From Salinicoccus luteus DSM 17002 (GTDB taxonomy: Bacteria; Bacillota; Bacilli; Staphylococcales; Salinicoccaceae), in assembly GCF_000712035.1 (NCBI RefSeq), contig NZ_KL544008.1:466544-530543 (forward strand): a stretch of DNA of 64,000 nt, read 5' to 3'. The notes beneath the pieces were generated by a model. That model ran no database searches and was not told the origin of the DNA. It saw only the letters and a program-made list of their open reading frames with translations. Below, in pieces: positions 57,022-64,000 of the stretch. Both the position numbers and the translations under genes were made by a program. Positions within the stretch are counted from its first letter, which is position 1, and each line of letters starts with the position of its first letter.

Positions 57022-57038
57022 TATAATAGATGTATTAT
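57022..57038 (+). promoter_or_regulatory. TATAAT box with overlapping palindrome
   Basis: TATAAT (57022-57027) overlaps the inverted repeat ATAATA-N4-TATTAT (57023-57038). There is no clear -35 at 17 bp. A repressor or NO/O2-responsive factor might bind here. The -10 assignment itself is weak. Confidence 0.4.
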
Positions 57039-57083
57039 TGATGCATGTTTAATTGGAAGAGAATATTTCTAAGGGGTGATTGC

Positions 57084-58301
57084 ATGTCCATCGCAACAAC
57101 GGACGTCAGCAAAGTAAGGTCGCTGCTGCTCAAAATCAGTCAGGGGAAGCCGGTGGAGAGTTTAATGGATGATTTCAATACTGAACTCAAGGAAATGGAA
57201 CCGGGAGAAATGCTTGGTGCGATTATAGAGGTGAAATATGTAGAGAAGGATGTCACCATATATGACATCAAGGAGTTTCTGGATATCCATGAGCACCTCT
57301 TCCATAAATCGCTTACTGAAATCCATATATCAAAAGATGACTGTCATCCACTTCGCATACTGGAGAAGGAAAACAGGCTGCTTTCCGGATCACTGGAAAT
57401 CATCAATCACCTCCTCGAATGCTACGGGGCAGGGGAGCGGACGATGGTGGATACACTCATCGCAGAAGTCGTTCGTTTCGAAGAAGTCACCTGCCATTTC
57501 AACAGGAAGGAGAAGCTCTATTTCCCGCTTCTCGAGCGCCGCGGCATCTACACGCTTCCGCGGAAGATGTGGGCGCAGCATGACACCATCCGTCTTCTGC
57601 TGCGGGCTCTGAGAAAGCGGACGGAAAAGATTGAGGAGATTGAATTCCGACATGTAAGAAAATCGTTTGATGATATGAAGGATGCGTGCGAGGAAATGAT
57701 GCTCGAAGAATCATACCTCTTCATACCATTGACGCAATCCCTGTTCAAAGAGCCGGATTGGACGGCGATTGCAGCGGAAAGCAAGGCATTCGGCTATGCG
57801 ATAGAGTCCGTGGGAAAGTATCATAATGGCAGGGGATACGACAGGAAGAATGAATCCGAGTCCCTGGATGACACGGTCCACATGCAGTTTGGAGGAGGCT
57901 ATCTGACGGCGAAGGAAGCGAATCTGATCCTGAACCATCTCCCTGTCGAAGTCACGTTTGTCGATCGGAATGGACTGTTCAAATACTTCAATGATAGTGT
58001 GGAATCAAGCGAGATGATGTTCATACGTACACCACTGTCCATCGGAAGGAATGTCGCCAACTGCCACCCGCCAAAAAGCACAAAGAAAGTGATGCACATC
58101 ATACATGACCTGAAAAAAAGGAAGAAGGAATCGGAAACGATGTGGTTCAGAAAGAAGGACAAGTATATCCATGTCACATACAAGGCTGTCTTCGACGAGG
58201 CGGGGAAGTTCATGGGAATTCTGGAATACGTACAGGATATCCAGCCGTTCTTCGAATTGCCGAGGGAAGTGAAGCGCGGGCCGAGTCCGAAAGGGAAGTG
58301 A
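57084..58301 (+). CDS. DUF438 / hemerythrin-like / PAS domain protein
   Basis: 405 residues. An N-terminal DUF438 helical domain (about 1-75) is followed by a hemerythrin-like HHE domain with metal-type residues in HPLRILEKENRLLS, CHFNRKEKLYFPLLE and MWAQHDTIR (about 90-190). A further helical stretch leads to a C-terminal PAS domain (LILNHLPVEVTFVDRNGLFKYFND; about 285-395). The family is a candidate sensor or scavenger of oxygen or nitric oxide. ATG 57084 is supported by AAGGGGTGA. A palindrome ATAATA-GATG-TATTAT at 57023-57038 overlaps a TATAAT box upstream. Function is inferred from domains only. Confidence 0.82.
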   Translation: MSIATTDVSKVRSLLLKISQGKPVESLMDDFNTELKEMEPGEMLGAIIEVKYVEKDVTIYDIKEFLDIHEHLFHKSLTEIHISKDDCHPLRILEKENRLLSGSLEIINHLLECYGAGERTMVDTLIAEVVRFEEVTCHFNRKEKLYFPLLERRGIYTLPRKMWAQHDTIRLLLRALRKRTEKIEEIEFRHVRKSFDDMKDACEEMMLEESYLFIPLTQSLFKEPDWTAIAAESKAFGYAIESVGKYHNGRGYDRKNESESLDDTVHMQFGGGYLTAKEANLILNHLPVEVTFVDRNGLFKYFNDSVESSEMMFIRTPLSIGRNVANCHPPKSTKKVMHIIHDLKKRKKESETMWFRKKDKYIHVTYKAVFDEAGKFMGILEYVQDIQPFFELPREVKRGPSPKGK

Positions 58302-58370
58302 CTGGGGGTTCAGTCCGTCCCTCCTCACCACAGATACGAATGCGGGATGTGAATATTTAAAAATTCAAAC

Positions 58371-58399
58371 TTGACAGAAAATTTTACAGCTGATATCAT
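58371..58399 (+). promoter_or_regulatory. Sigma-A promoter upstream of the SAM riboswitch
   Basis: TTGACA (58371-58376), 17 bp, TATCAT (58394-58399) with TGA before it as an extended -10. A near-consensus promoter, 26 bp before the riboswitch. Confidence 0.87.
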
Positions 58400-58424
58400 A
58401 GCTTTTAACTATAAATTGAATATA

Positions 58425-58540
58425 TTCCTTATCAAGAGCCAGGGGAGGAAATTGGTCCTGAGATCCTGCGGCAACCCCACTTTAAAAAAGTTGAACGGTG
58501 CCAATTCCAACAAGCGTCATGCTTGGAAGATGAGGAGGAG
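58425..58540 (+). promoter_or_regulatory. SAM riboswitch (S-box, SAM-I)
   Basis: The S-box consensus is visible in order: CTTATCAAGAG, GGAGG, GGTCC, GATCCTGCGGCAACC, GGTGCCAATTCC, and AAGATGAGGA, which closes P1 with TCCTTATC-type bases. A short variable hairpin AAGCGTCATGCTT lies near 58512-58524. It is an off-switch at high S-adenosylmethionine. Confidence 0.93.
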
Positions 58541-58553
58541 CGTCTAGTATCTC

Positions 58554-58586
58554 ATACCTCTTCCTCATCGGATGGGGTATTTTTTA
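58554..58586 (+). terminator. S-box-controlled terminator
   Basis: ATACCTC (58554-58560) with GGGGTAT (58574-58580), helped by TCC/GGA, then TTTTTT. Its 5' arm CCTCTTCCTCATC can pair with GATGAGGAGGAG (about 58529-58540), forming the antiterminator when SAM is low. A second, weak ACCC/GGGT hairpin with six T follows at about 58593-58612. Confidence 0.85.
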
Positions 58587-58641
58587 TTTCCCACCCTTTT
58601 GATGGGTTTTTTCGATGAATACTTAAAGGGAGAGATGATCT

Positions 58642-60027
58642 ATGAAGAAGCAGATTCGACTGAATGGTTTTACGATGAACACCGTTGCCCCGCATTCCCC
58701 GGGATTATGGAGACATGAAGCGGACCAGGGGGTGCGTCATGGTGACCTGGACTATTGGGTGGACCTTGCAAAGCTGCTTGAAGCCGGCAAGTTTGACGGA
58801 ATGTTCCTTGCCGATGTGCTCGGCATATATGATGTCTATAAGGATGGTCCTGACACTTCAATTGAACATGCCGTCCAGGTTCCCCTGCATAATCCCCTGC
58901 TCCAGATTTCAGCGATGGCGGCAGCGACAAAACATTTGGGCTTTGCCGCGACATATTCGGCTACTTATGCCGAACCCTATAAACTGGCACGCGACTTCTC
59001 GACACTGGATCATCTGACGAAGGGCCGTGTGGCCTGGAATATCGTGACGTCGTATCTGAAGAGCGAAGCGGTGAATCTCGGTCTGGCGAATCAGATTGAG
59101 CATGACAGGAGGTATGAGCGGGCGGATGAGTACATGGATGTCGTCTATAAACTGTGGGAGCACAGCTGGGAAGAGGATGCCGTAAAGGCGGATGTCGAAA
59201 CCGGTATCTATGCCGATCCGAAGAAGGTCCACCCGATCAGTCATGAAGGGGAGTTCTTCAGTGTTCCGGGAATGCATGTGGTCGAGCCATCCCCCCAGCG
59301 GACGCCGGTCCTCTTCCAGGCAGGCGCCTCCGAAAAGGGCAGGGCATTCGCCGCCAAGCACGCCGAGGCGCTTTTCACTACCATAGCGAGCAATCTGGAG
59401 GAGCTGAAATCATTCACAGCGGATATCCGCAGACGGGCGGCTGAAGCCGGGAGAAACCCTGAAGACATCAAAATATTCCCGGGCATCGTACCGGTTGTCG
59501 GCAGGACGGAATCGGAGGCACATGAGAAATACGAAACCCTCCTTTCCCACGTCAGCTATGAAGGCACGCTGTCCATGCTGAGCGGCCATACAGGCATCGA
59601 TTTCTCCGGCTATGATCCCGACCAGTATGTGGAAAACATCAGAACCGATGCTTCCCATGGATTTCTGCAGAAGTATACGGTGGCGAGTACGAGCAGGAGA
59701 TGGACGGTCAGGGAAGCAGTCCTGCATCACGGTCTCGGCATCGGGGCGACGAAAGTGGTCGGCACACCGGAACAGGTTGCCGATGCACTCGAATCAATGG
59801 CTAATGAAGGGGATGCAGACGGCTTCAATATCATCCAGGCCCATTCCCCAGGGACATTCGAGGATTTCATAGAACTCGTCGTCCCTCTGCTTCAGGAAAG
59901 AGGGAGCTTTAGAAAAGAGTATGAGGCATCCACACTGAGGGAGAACCTGTTCGGGAAGGGAAGTCGAAGGGTTCCAGAAAATCATCCTGCAAAGCGGCTG
60001 GCTTCGCTCTCGCAATCCAGCATATGA
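58642..60027 (+). CDS. FMN-dependent monooxygenase, NtaA/SnaA/DszA family
   Basis: LLM-class flavin monooxygenase of 461 residues, needing reduced FMN from a partner reductase. The family pieces HSPGLWRHEAD, FDGMFLADVLGIYDVY, AWNIVTSYL, DRRYERADEYMDVV and PVLFQAGASEKGRAFAAKHAEA are present. A SAM riboswitch directly upstream places it in sulfur supply, for example oxidation of S-modified cysteine derivatives or alkyl sulfur compounds, like Bacillus YxeK or CmoJ. The substrate is not shown. ATG 58642 has AAAGGGAGAG upstream. It stands alone under the switch. Confidence 0.9.
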   Translation: MKKQIRLNGFTMNTVAPHSPGLWRHEADQGVRHGDLDYWVDLAKLLEAGKFDGMFLADVLGIYDVYKDGPDTSIEHAVQVPLHNPLLQISAMAAATKHLGFAATYSATYAEPYKLARDFSTLDHLTKGRVAWNIVTSYLKSEAVNLGLANQIEHDRRYERADEYMDVVYKLWEHSWEEDAVKADVETGIYADPKKVHPISHEGEFFSVPGMHVVEPSPQRTPVLFQAGASEKGRAFAAKHAEALFTTIASNLEELKSFTADIRRRAAEAGRNPEDIKIFPGIVPVVGRTESEAHEKYETLLSHVSYEGTLSMLSGHTGIDFSGYDPDQYVENIRTDASHGFLQKYTVASTSRRWTVREAVLHHGLGIGATKVVGTPEQVADALESMANEGDADGFNIIQAHSPGTFEDFIELVVPLLQERGSFRKEYEASTLRENLFGKGSRRVPENHPAKRLASLSQSSI

Positions 60028-60030
60028 AAG

Positions 60031-60060
60031 AATCCCCGATGGAGATGTCTATCGGGGATT
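60031..60060. terminator. Hairpin downstream of the monooxygenase
   Basis: AATCCCCGAT / ATCGGGGATT with a 10-nt loop starts a few bases after the stop. No T-tract follows on the + strand (GCGTC). On the - strand CTTTC follows, so it may have terminated the decayed - strand gene as well. Confidence 0.65.
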
Positions 60061-60074
60061 GCGTCTGTGGATGT

Positions 60075-60188
60075 TCAGTCTGCCTCTTCGAAATCGATTT
60101 TCTCAGGCCGCCCGGCATAGAGGCCGAGGAGTGCAGCCATCACTGCCACAACCATTAGTACGATCAGCCGTACCCCGCCTGAAACTCA
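60075..60188 (-). pseudogene. Remnant of a - strand membrane-protein gene (3' end)
   Basis: Reading the - strand, a frame ends at 60075 with a hydrophobic run LIVLMVVAVMAALLGLYAG followed by RPEKIDFEEAD, like the last membrane helix and tail of a transporter. The frame is blocked by a stop at 60186-60188, and a shifted frame further upstream reads as plausible coding (CRREEYPYHEFQAGYG) but also ends. No start or full gene is visible. The surrounding 60028-60504 contains no other supported gene. Identity of the parent gene is unknown. Confidence 0.4.
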
Positions 60189-60504
60189 TGGTATGGGTAT
60201 TCTTCCCGTCGACAGGATATGTTTTCCACCTGATGGATGAGCACAATGAAAGTCTTCCGTCAGCGACTGCATTTTATGTTCAGAATGGAGAATTCATGCA
60301 CGAAAATTTCTAATGTATGGAAAAAGGAAAGACTGAAGCCAATTTCGGATATAGGAGGACCTTCTAAATTCATATATCAATTTACTAAATTTTTTATGGT
60401 ATATCCCCCAATCCCTATTATTTAAATATGATTAATGCTATCATTTTTTATGTTTGGTTATACATTGGAAAACCGTGAAGAACATAAAGGAAGAAGGGCG
60501 AAAT
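60189..60504. other. Gene-free stretch upstream of abgA
   Basis: No supported gene. The part nearest 60360-60470 is clearly AT-richer than the rest of the window. A weak extended -10 TGCTATCAT is at 60436-60444 without a good -35, and it may be the abgA promoter. Short open frames here read as shadows. Confidence 0.5.
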
Positions 60505-61821
60505 ATGAATATTGGGAAGCTTCAGGACAGGGCATTGGATCTGCGCAGAATGTTTCATAGGATTCCGGAAGTGGGTTTTACAGAGTTCATTACGACTTAT
60601 GAAATCTACATAGTATTGAAAGAAAAGGATTTCACACTTTCCATTGGAGAAGAGGCCATCAGCCGGGAGCACCGCTATGGCGTGCCTGATCAGGACACGA
60701 TAGAAGCTTCGCGGAAGCGGGCATTGGAATATGGTGTGCCTGAAGCATTTCTCGAAAAGATGGCAGATGGAACCACTGGCTTGGTGGCGGTATTTGATAC
60801 CGGACGGCCGGGGCCGCATATTGCGATGCGTTCCGATATCGACGGGCTGCCGATAATGGAGGCGGAAGATGCACTGCACGCACCGGCGGCAAACGGCTAC
60901 AGATCTATCCATGAAGGCGAGATGCATGCATGTGGACACGATGGCCATATCAGTATCGGGCTTGCAGTCGCTGCATATATTAATGAGAACCAGGATCAGC
61001 TGTCCGGACGCTTCACCCTCATCTTCCAGCCTGCGGAAGAAGGGGGAAGGGGTGCCAGAAGTATTGTGAAGAATGGATGGCTGGATGATGTGGACTATTT
61101 CATGAGCGGCCACCTCGGCATCAATGAACATGAGGCCGGCACCATCAGTGCAACGACGGACCAGTTTCTGGCCAGCACAAAGCTCGATGTATCATTCAGA
61201 GGAAAATCGGCACATTCCGGCGTAGAACCGAACGAAGGGAAGAATGCGCTACTTGCAGCTGCTTCCGCTTCATTGCATCTCCATTCCATCCCAAGGCACC
61301 GCGACGGTGCAACGAGAGTGAATGTCGGGATATTGAATGCGGGCAGCGGCAGGAATGTGATCGCCGACCATTCAGAATTGAAAATGGAGACAAGGGGAGA
61401 GACGAATGCCCTGAACGATTATATGCTGAGTGAAGCGGAGCGTATACTCAAGGCATCGGCACTGCTCCATGATGTGGAATATGAAACAGCGTTCATGGGC
61501 AACGCCATCGGTGCCGAATGCGATGAAGAATGGGTGGACATCGTAAAAACAGCGAATCGGGCGGAAGGGGATGGAATCAAGATTATGGACGTCATGCCGC
61601 TCAAGGCGAGTGAAGATGTGACGTATATGATTGACCATGTACAGAAAAATGGAGGGCTCGCCACATTCATGATATTCGCCAGTCCGCTCGCGGCGGGCCA
61701 TCACCACCCATCATTCGATTTTGATGAAAGGGCGATCAGAACAGCAGTATCCGTATACACCAGCATCATCCTGCATCTTGCAGTTATTCATCTGGAAAAG
61801 GAGAATACATCTTATGAATGA
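60505..61821 (+). CDS. abgA: M20 amidohydrolase, AbgA-like
   Basis: Di-zinc or manganese amidohydrolase of the M20D family, 438 residues. Metal motifs: MHACGHDGH (about residues 140-148), PAEEGGRGARS, and GHHHPSFDFDE near the C-terminus. A dimerisation domain includes FRGKSAHSGVEPNEGKNALLAAA. It resembles E. coli AbgA, which with AbgB cleaves p-aminobenzoyl-glutamate, and it is followed by an AbgT transporter, supporting this. ATG 60505 is chosen with AAGGAAGAAGGGCG upstream; the longer frame from 60454 has no ribosome site. There is only one subunit gene, so a homodimer or other substrate is possible. Confidence 0.85.
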   Translation: MNIGKLQDRALDLRRMFHRIPEVGFTEFITTYEIYIVLKEKDFTLSIGEEAISREHRYGVPDQDTIEASRKRALEYGVPEAFLEKMADGTTGLVAVFDTGRPGPHIAMRSDIDGLPIMEAEDALHAPAANGYRSIHEGEMHACGHDGHISIGLAVAAYINENQDQLSGRFTLIFQPAEEGGRGARSIVKNGWLDDVDYFMSGHLGINEHEAGTISATTDQFLASTKLDVSFRGKSAHSGVEPNEGKNALLAAASASLHLHSIPRHRDGATRVNVGILNAGSGRNVIADHSELKMETRGETNALNDYMLSEAERILKASALLHDVEYETAFMGNAIGAECDEEWVDIVKTANRAEGDGIKIMDVMPLKASEDVTYMIDHVQKNGGLATFMIFASPLAAGHHHPSFDFDERAIRTAVSVYTSIILHLAVIHLEKENTSYE

Positions 61822-63337
61822 AGTGGACGAAAAACAGCGGAATGGCATTCTGGGAAAAATCGAACGGCTGGGGAACAAGCTCCCCGATCCGTTCTTCATC
61901 TTTGTGATACTGGCAGCGGCTGTCATGATGCTTTCCATGATATTCAGCCTCACAGGCGCGACTGTCGATCATCCGGGGACGGGGGAAACGCTTGAAATCA
62001 GGAGTCTCATTTCCTTTGAAGGGCTTGCCTACATGCTGTCCTCCATGCTTGATAATTTCACAGGCTTCGCGCCTCTGGGCCTTGTGCTCGGCATCATGCT
62101 GGGTATCGGTGTAGCTGAGAAGACGGGACTGCTCTCCACTGCCATCAAGAAGTCAATCCTCAAGGCACCGAAATCCGTTGTCACCTATGCCATCATCATT
62201 GTCGGCATTACAGGCAATCTGGCTTCCGATGCAGCCTTCGTCATCATTCCGCCGCTTGCCGCCATGGTATTTTATACTATAGGGAGGCACCCCCTGGCCG
62301 GACTGTCGGCCGGATTTGCCGGGACCGGTGCAGGGTTCACGGCGAATCTGATTATTGCAGGTACCGACGCGACACTTGCAGGCATTACGACGGAAGCTGC
62401 TGCCATGATTGATGATGCCGTCGTCGTAACACCAGTGGACAACTACTACTTCATGCTGACTTCCGTACTCTTCATCGCGATTGCCGGTGGTCTGATTACG
62501 GATAAGATCATAGAACCACGCCTGGGTACATACAAGGATGAAACGGAAGGGGACAGACAGCTGGAGGAAGTGACCGACATCGAAACGAAAGGACTTAGGA
62601 ACGCAGTGATCGCCGGAGTGGTCTTCCTGGCGGTGCTTGCCGGACTTGTGTTCTTCCCTGGGTCCACATTAAGGAATGAAGAGGGTGGACTGGTCCCTTC
62701 ACCGTTCCTCGGCAACATCGTTCCGATTGTGCTGCTGTTCTTCGTCACAATCGGTGTCGTCTATGGGAGGACTGCGGGTACAATTGAAAAGCTGGATGAC
62801 ATTCCAAAGTTTATGGCGGAAGCCATGAAAGATATGTCCGGCTACATCGTATTGATTTTTGCCGCTGCCCAGTTCATTGCATACTTCAACTGGAGCAACC
62901 TTGGTACGTGGCTTGCCGTAAACAGTGCAGATTTCTTTACGAACATTGATATGACGGGGCTGCCGCTGATACTTGGATTTTCATTATTGGCCGCAATCCT
63001 CAACATGATCATCTTCAGCGGCTCTGCGCAATGGGCACTGATGGCCCCGGTGTTCATACCGATGTTCATGCTGCTGGATTATCATCCCGCTTTCATCCAG
63101 GCCGCTTTCCGTATCGCCGATTCTTCGACAAACATCATTACACCGCTGAATCCATATATCATGCTGGTGCTTGCTGTCATGAAGGATTACGATAAAAAAT
63201 CCGGGCTCGGCACTCTCATTTCGCTGATGCTGCCATACAGCATCGCCTTCTTCGGCATCTGGCTCGTGCTGCTTACAATCTTCTTCGTATTCGGCATCCC
63301 ATTTGGACCGGGAGTGGGCGTCAGCCTGGAAGGATAG
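61814..63337 (+). CDS. abgT: AbgT-family transporter
   Basis: Secondary transporter of 507 residues for p-aminobenzoyl-glutamate or related compounds; some family members export sulfonamides. Many membrane segments are visible (FFIFVILAAAVMMLSMIF near 25; LGLVLGIMLGIGVAE; AIIIVGITGNLASDAAFVIIPPLAAMVFY; FSLLAAILNMIIFSGSAQWALMAPVFIPMFM), including a GSAQWA-like motif. ATG 61814 overlaps the abgA stop by 8 bp, with AAAAGGAG upstream. Its last 17 bp overlap the - strand gene. Confidence 0.9.
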   Translation: MNEVDEKQRNGILGKIERLGNKLPDPFFIFVILAAAVMMLSMIFSLTGATVDHPGTGETLEIRSLISFEGLAYMLSSMLDNFTGFAPLGLVLGIMLGIGVAEKTGLLSTAIKKSILKAPKSVVTYAIIIVGITGNLASDAAFVIIPPLAAMVFYTIGRHPLAGLSAGFAGTGAGFTANLIIAGTDATLAGITTEAAAMIDDAVVVTPVDNYYFMLTSVLFIAIAGGLITDKIIEPRLGTYKDETEGDRQLEEVTDIETKGLRNAVIAGVVFLAVLAGLVFFPGSTLRNEEGGLVPSPFLGNIVPIVLLFFVTIGVVYGRTAGTIEKLDDIPKFMAEAMKDMSGYIVLIFAAAQFIAYFNWSNLGTWLAVNSADFFTNIDMTGLPLILGFSLLAAILNMIIFSGSAQWALMAPVFIPMFMLLDYHPAFIQAAFRIADSSTNIITPLNPYIMLVLAVMKDYDKKSGLGTLISLMLPYSIAFFGIWLVLLTIFFVFGIPFGPGVGVSLEG

Positions 63338-63842
63338 ACATATGTATACTGTGAAAGCCACCCAGAGGGTGGCTTTCTTTATGAAACACGATTCCGAATT
63401 CCTTTTCAAGTTCCATTTCCGGCGTGATACCTGATGAATCGTCACCGACATCATCCTCTTCCGGGTTTCCGGGTGCTTCATCTTCTGTGATCTCCTCATC
63501 CTGCTCGTCCCCAAAGAAGAGGCCGGTGCATGAACCGAGTATGATCAATAGTGCAAGGAAGGTGACTGTCAAAATCAGACACCCGCTGATACCGATTTTC
63601 TTATTCGTTTCATACTGCTGTTCTGCGCCCTCACTTCTGCGTTCTTCCCGAAGCGCTTCTGCACGCTCCTTGCCGGGAGCCGCGTTCTCCACTTCCTCAT
63701 CATGCTGTTCCACAGGCCCCTTCTGGCTCTCAATGGCATTCCTTTCAGCGGGGTCCGGCATTTCTTCAGGGTCCCGCTGATACCCATCCTTCCGCTCCTT
63801 CATTTCATTCCTGTCAATCCTACCATCTTTATCCTCACTCAC
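63321..63842 (-). CDS. Acidic hypothetical protein with one membrane segment
   Basis: 173 residues on the - strand. The N-terminal half is highly charged (Glu, Arg, Lys, Asp, including EEMPDPAERNAIESQKG), then a single membrane segment ISGCLILTVTFLALLIILG near residue 88-106, followed by an acidic tail (DEQDEEITEDEAPGNPEEDD) that would lie outside the membrane. GTG 63842 is chosen over TTG 63848 because AGGAGGG (- strand) is 7 bp upstream. The last 27 codons run through the abgT terminator and overlap abgT by 17 bp. Family unknown. Confidence 0.6.
   Translation of the reverse strand: MSEDKDGRIDRNEMKERKDGYQRDPEEMPDPAERNAIESQKGPVEQHDEEVENAAPGKERAEALREERRSEGAEQQYETNKKIGISGCLILTVTFLALLIILGSCTGLFFGDEQDEEITEDEAPGNPEEDDVGDDSSGITPEMELEKEFGIVFHKESHPLGGFHSIHMSILPG
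63354..63380 (+). terminator. abgT terminator
   Basis: AAAGCCACCC (63354-63363) / GGGTGGCTTT (63367-63376) with a 3-nt loop and CTTTA after. It lies inside the - strand hypothetical gene, where it encodes residues such as KESHPLGGF. Confidence 0.8.
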
Positions 63843-63870
63843 ATGCAACCCTCCTAAGTACTTTTACAGT

Positions 63871-64000
63871 ACATTACCCTGTTGGAAGGGAAAAAACCAT
63901 GTTCATTATGACAAAGACAACAATCAAAATGAATTGGAGGCTGGATTCATTTTAGAACGAGTTGATGCACGCTTGTCCCAGCATCTAATCGAAGCGCATC
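63871..64000 (+). other. Right-edge sequence, possible partial gene
   Basis: On the + strand a frame stays open from before 63871 to the window end and reads plausible coding residues near the edge (NELEAGFILERVDARLSQHL). There is no start codon with a ribosome site within it that I can support. A small inverted repeat AGTAC-TTTTAC-AGTAC type is at 63857-63872. It could be the start of a gene, a remnant or chance. Confidence 0.25.

Noticed and set aside
56890-57072. 60-codon + strand frame between the small ORF and the hemerythrin gene
   Set aside because: It passes through the terminator hairpin and has no ribosome site.
60059-60425. Two small + strand frames in the gap before abgA
   Set aside because: No ribosome sites; the first reads as the shadow of a - strand membrane remnant, and the second is short and basic with no pattern.
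1-64000. tRNA, rRNA, CRISPR array, prophage or intact insertion sequence
   Set aside because: Looked for cloverleaf-type sequences with CCA ends, rRNA core sequences, spaced repeats, integrase or transposase genes. None could be supported.

Overview
This window is a conserved chromosomal stretch from a Gram-positive bacterium of the Firmicutes, most likely Staphylococcaceae and Salinicoccus-like. The reasons are the gene order (rpsB-tsf-pyrH-frr-uppS-cdsA-dxr-rseP-proS-polC-rimP-nusA-rnpM-ylxQ-infB-rbfA-truB-ribF-rpsO-pnp, then ftsK, pgsA, recA, rny, ymdB, korAB, ricA, mutSL, miaA, hfq, hflX), the PolC-type polymerase, RNase J2 and RNase Y, the strong AGGAGG-type ribosome binding sites, and closest remembered protein similarity to staphylococci. 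Base composition is near half GC by eye, higher than in Staphylococcus itself. Genus assignment is inference. Almost every gene lies on the + strand.

Layout. 1-8960: translation, lipid and isoprenoid genes (rpsB cut by the left edge). 8975-24489: polC, the rimP-nusA-infB operon, tRNA and flavin genes, rpsO with its leader, pnp and RNase J2. 24548-32431: ftsK, the YfmF/YfmH/YmfI/YmfK cluster linked to EF-P modification, rodZ and pgsA. 32530-39181: LexA-controlled recA, rny, ymdB, and a 2-oxoacid:ferredoxin oxidoreductase pair. 39233-46952: an accessory block with a heterodimeric ABC exporter behind two palindromes, a TPP-riboswitch-controlled ykoEDC thiamine-precursor importer, ricA, and thiW. 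46941-56544: mismatch repair, a lipase-like hydrolase, miaA, hfq, an odd glutathione peroxidase (- strand), hflX and a PLP lyase. 56545-64000: the most variable part, with a 55-residue small ORF, a possibly structured RNA region, a DUF438/hemerythrin/PAS protein, a SAM riboswitch driving a flavin monooxygenase, a decayed gene remnant, an abgA-abgT pair, and a membrane-anchored acidic hypothetical protein.

How it works together. Most of the window is housekeeping: ribosome assembly and translation initiation, RNA decay (PNPase, RNase J2, RNase Y, Hfq), envelope precursors (UppS, CdsA, Dxr, PgsA, RodZ), replication and repair (PolC, FtsK, RecA, MutSL). Control elements read directly from sequence include a TPP riboswitch, an S-box riboswitch, an rpsO leader, a LexA box that is also a hairpin in front of recA, a large palindrome in the rimP leader, and several consensus sigma-A promoters. 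I did not find a prophage, CRISPR array, tRNA, rRNA or intact insertion sequence. I also did not find a clear wholly new system. The best leads are the 56.6-56.9 kb small ORF and RNA region, the exporter operator palindromes, the one-cysteine peroxidase, and the SAM-controlled lone monooxygenase.
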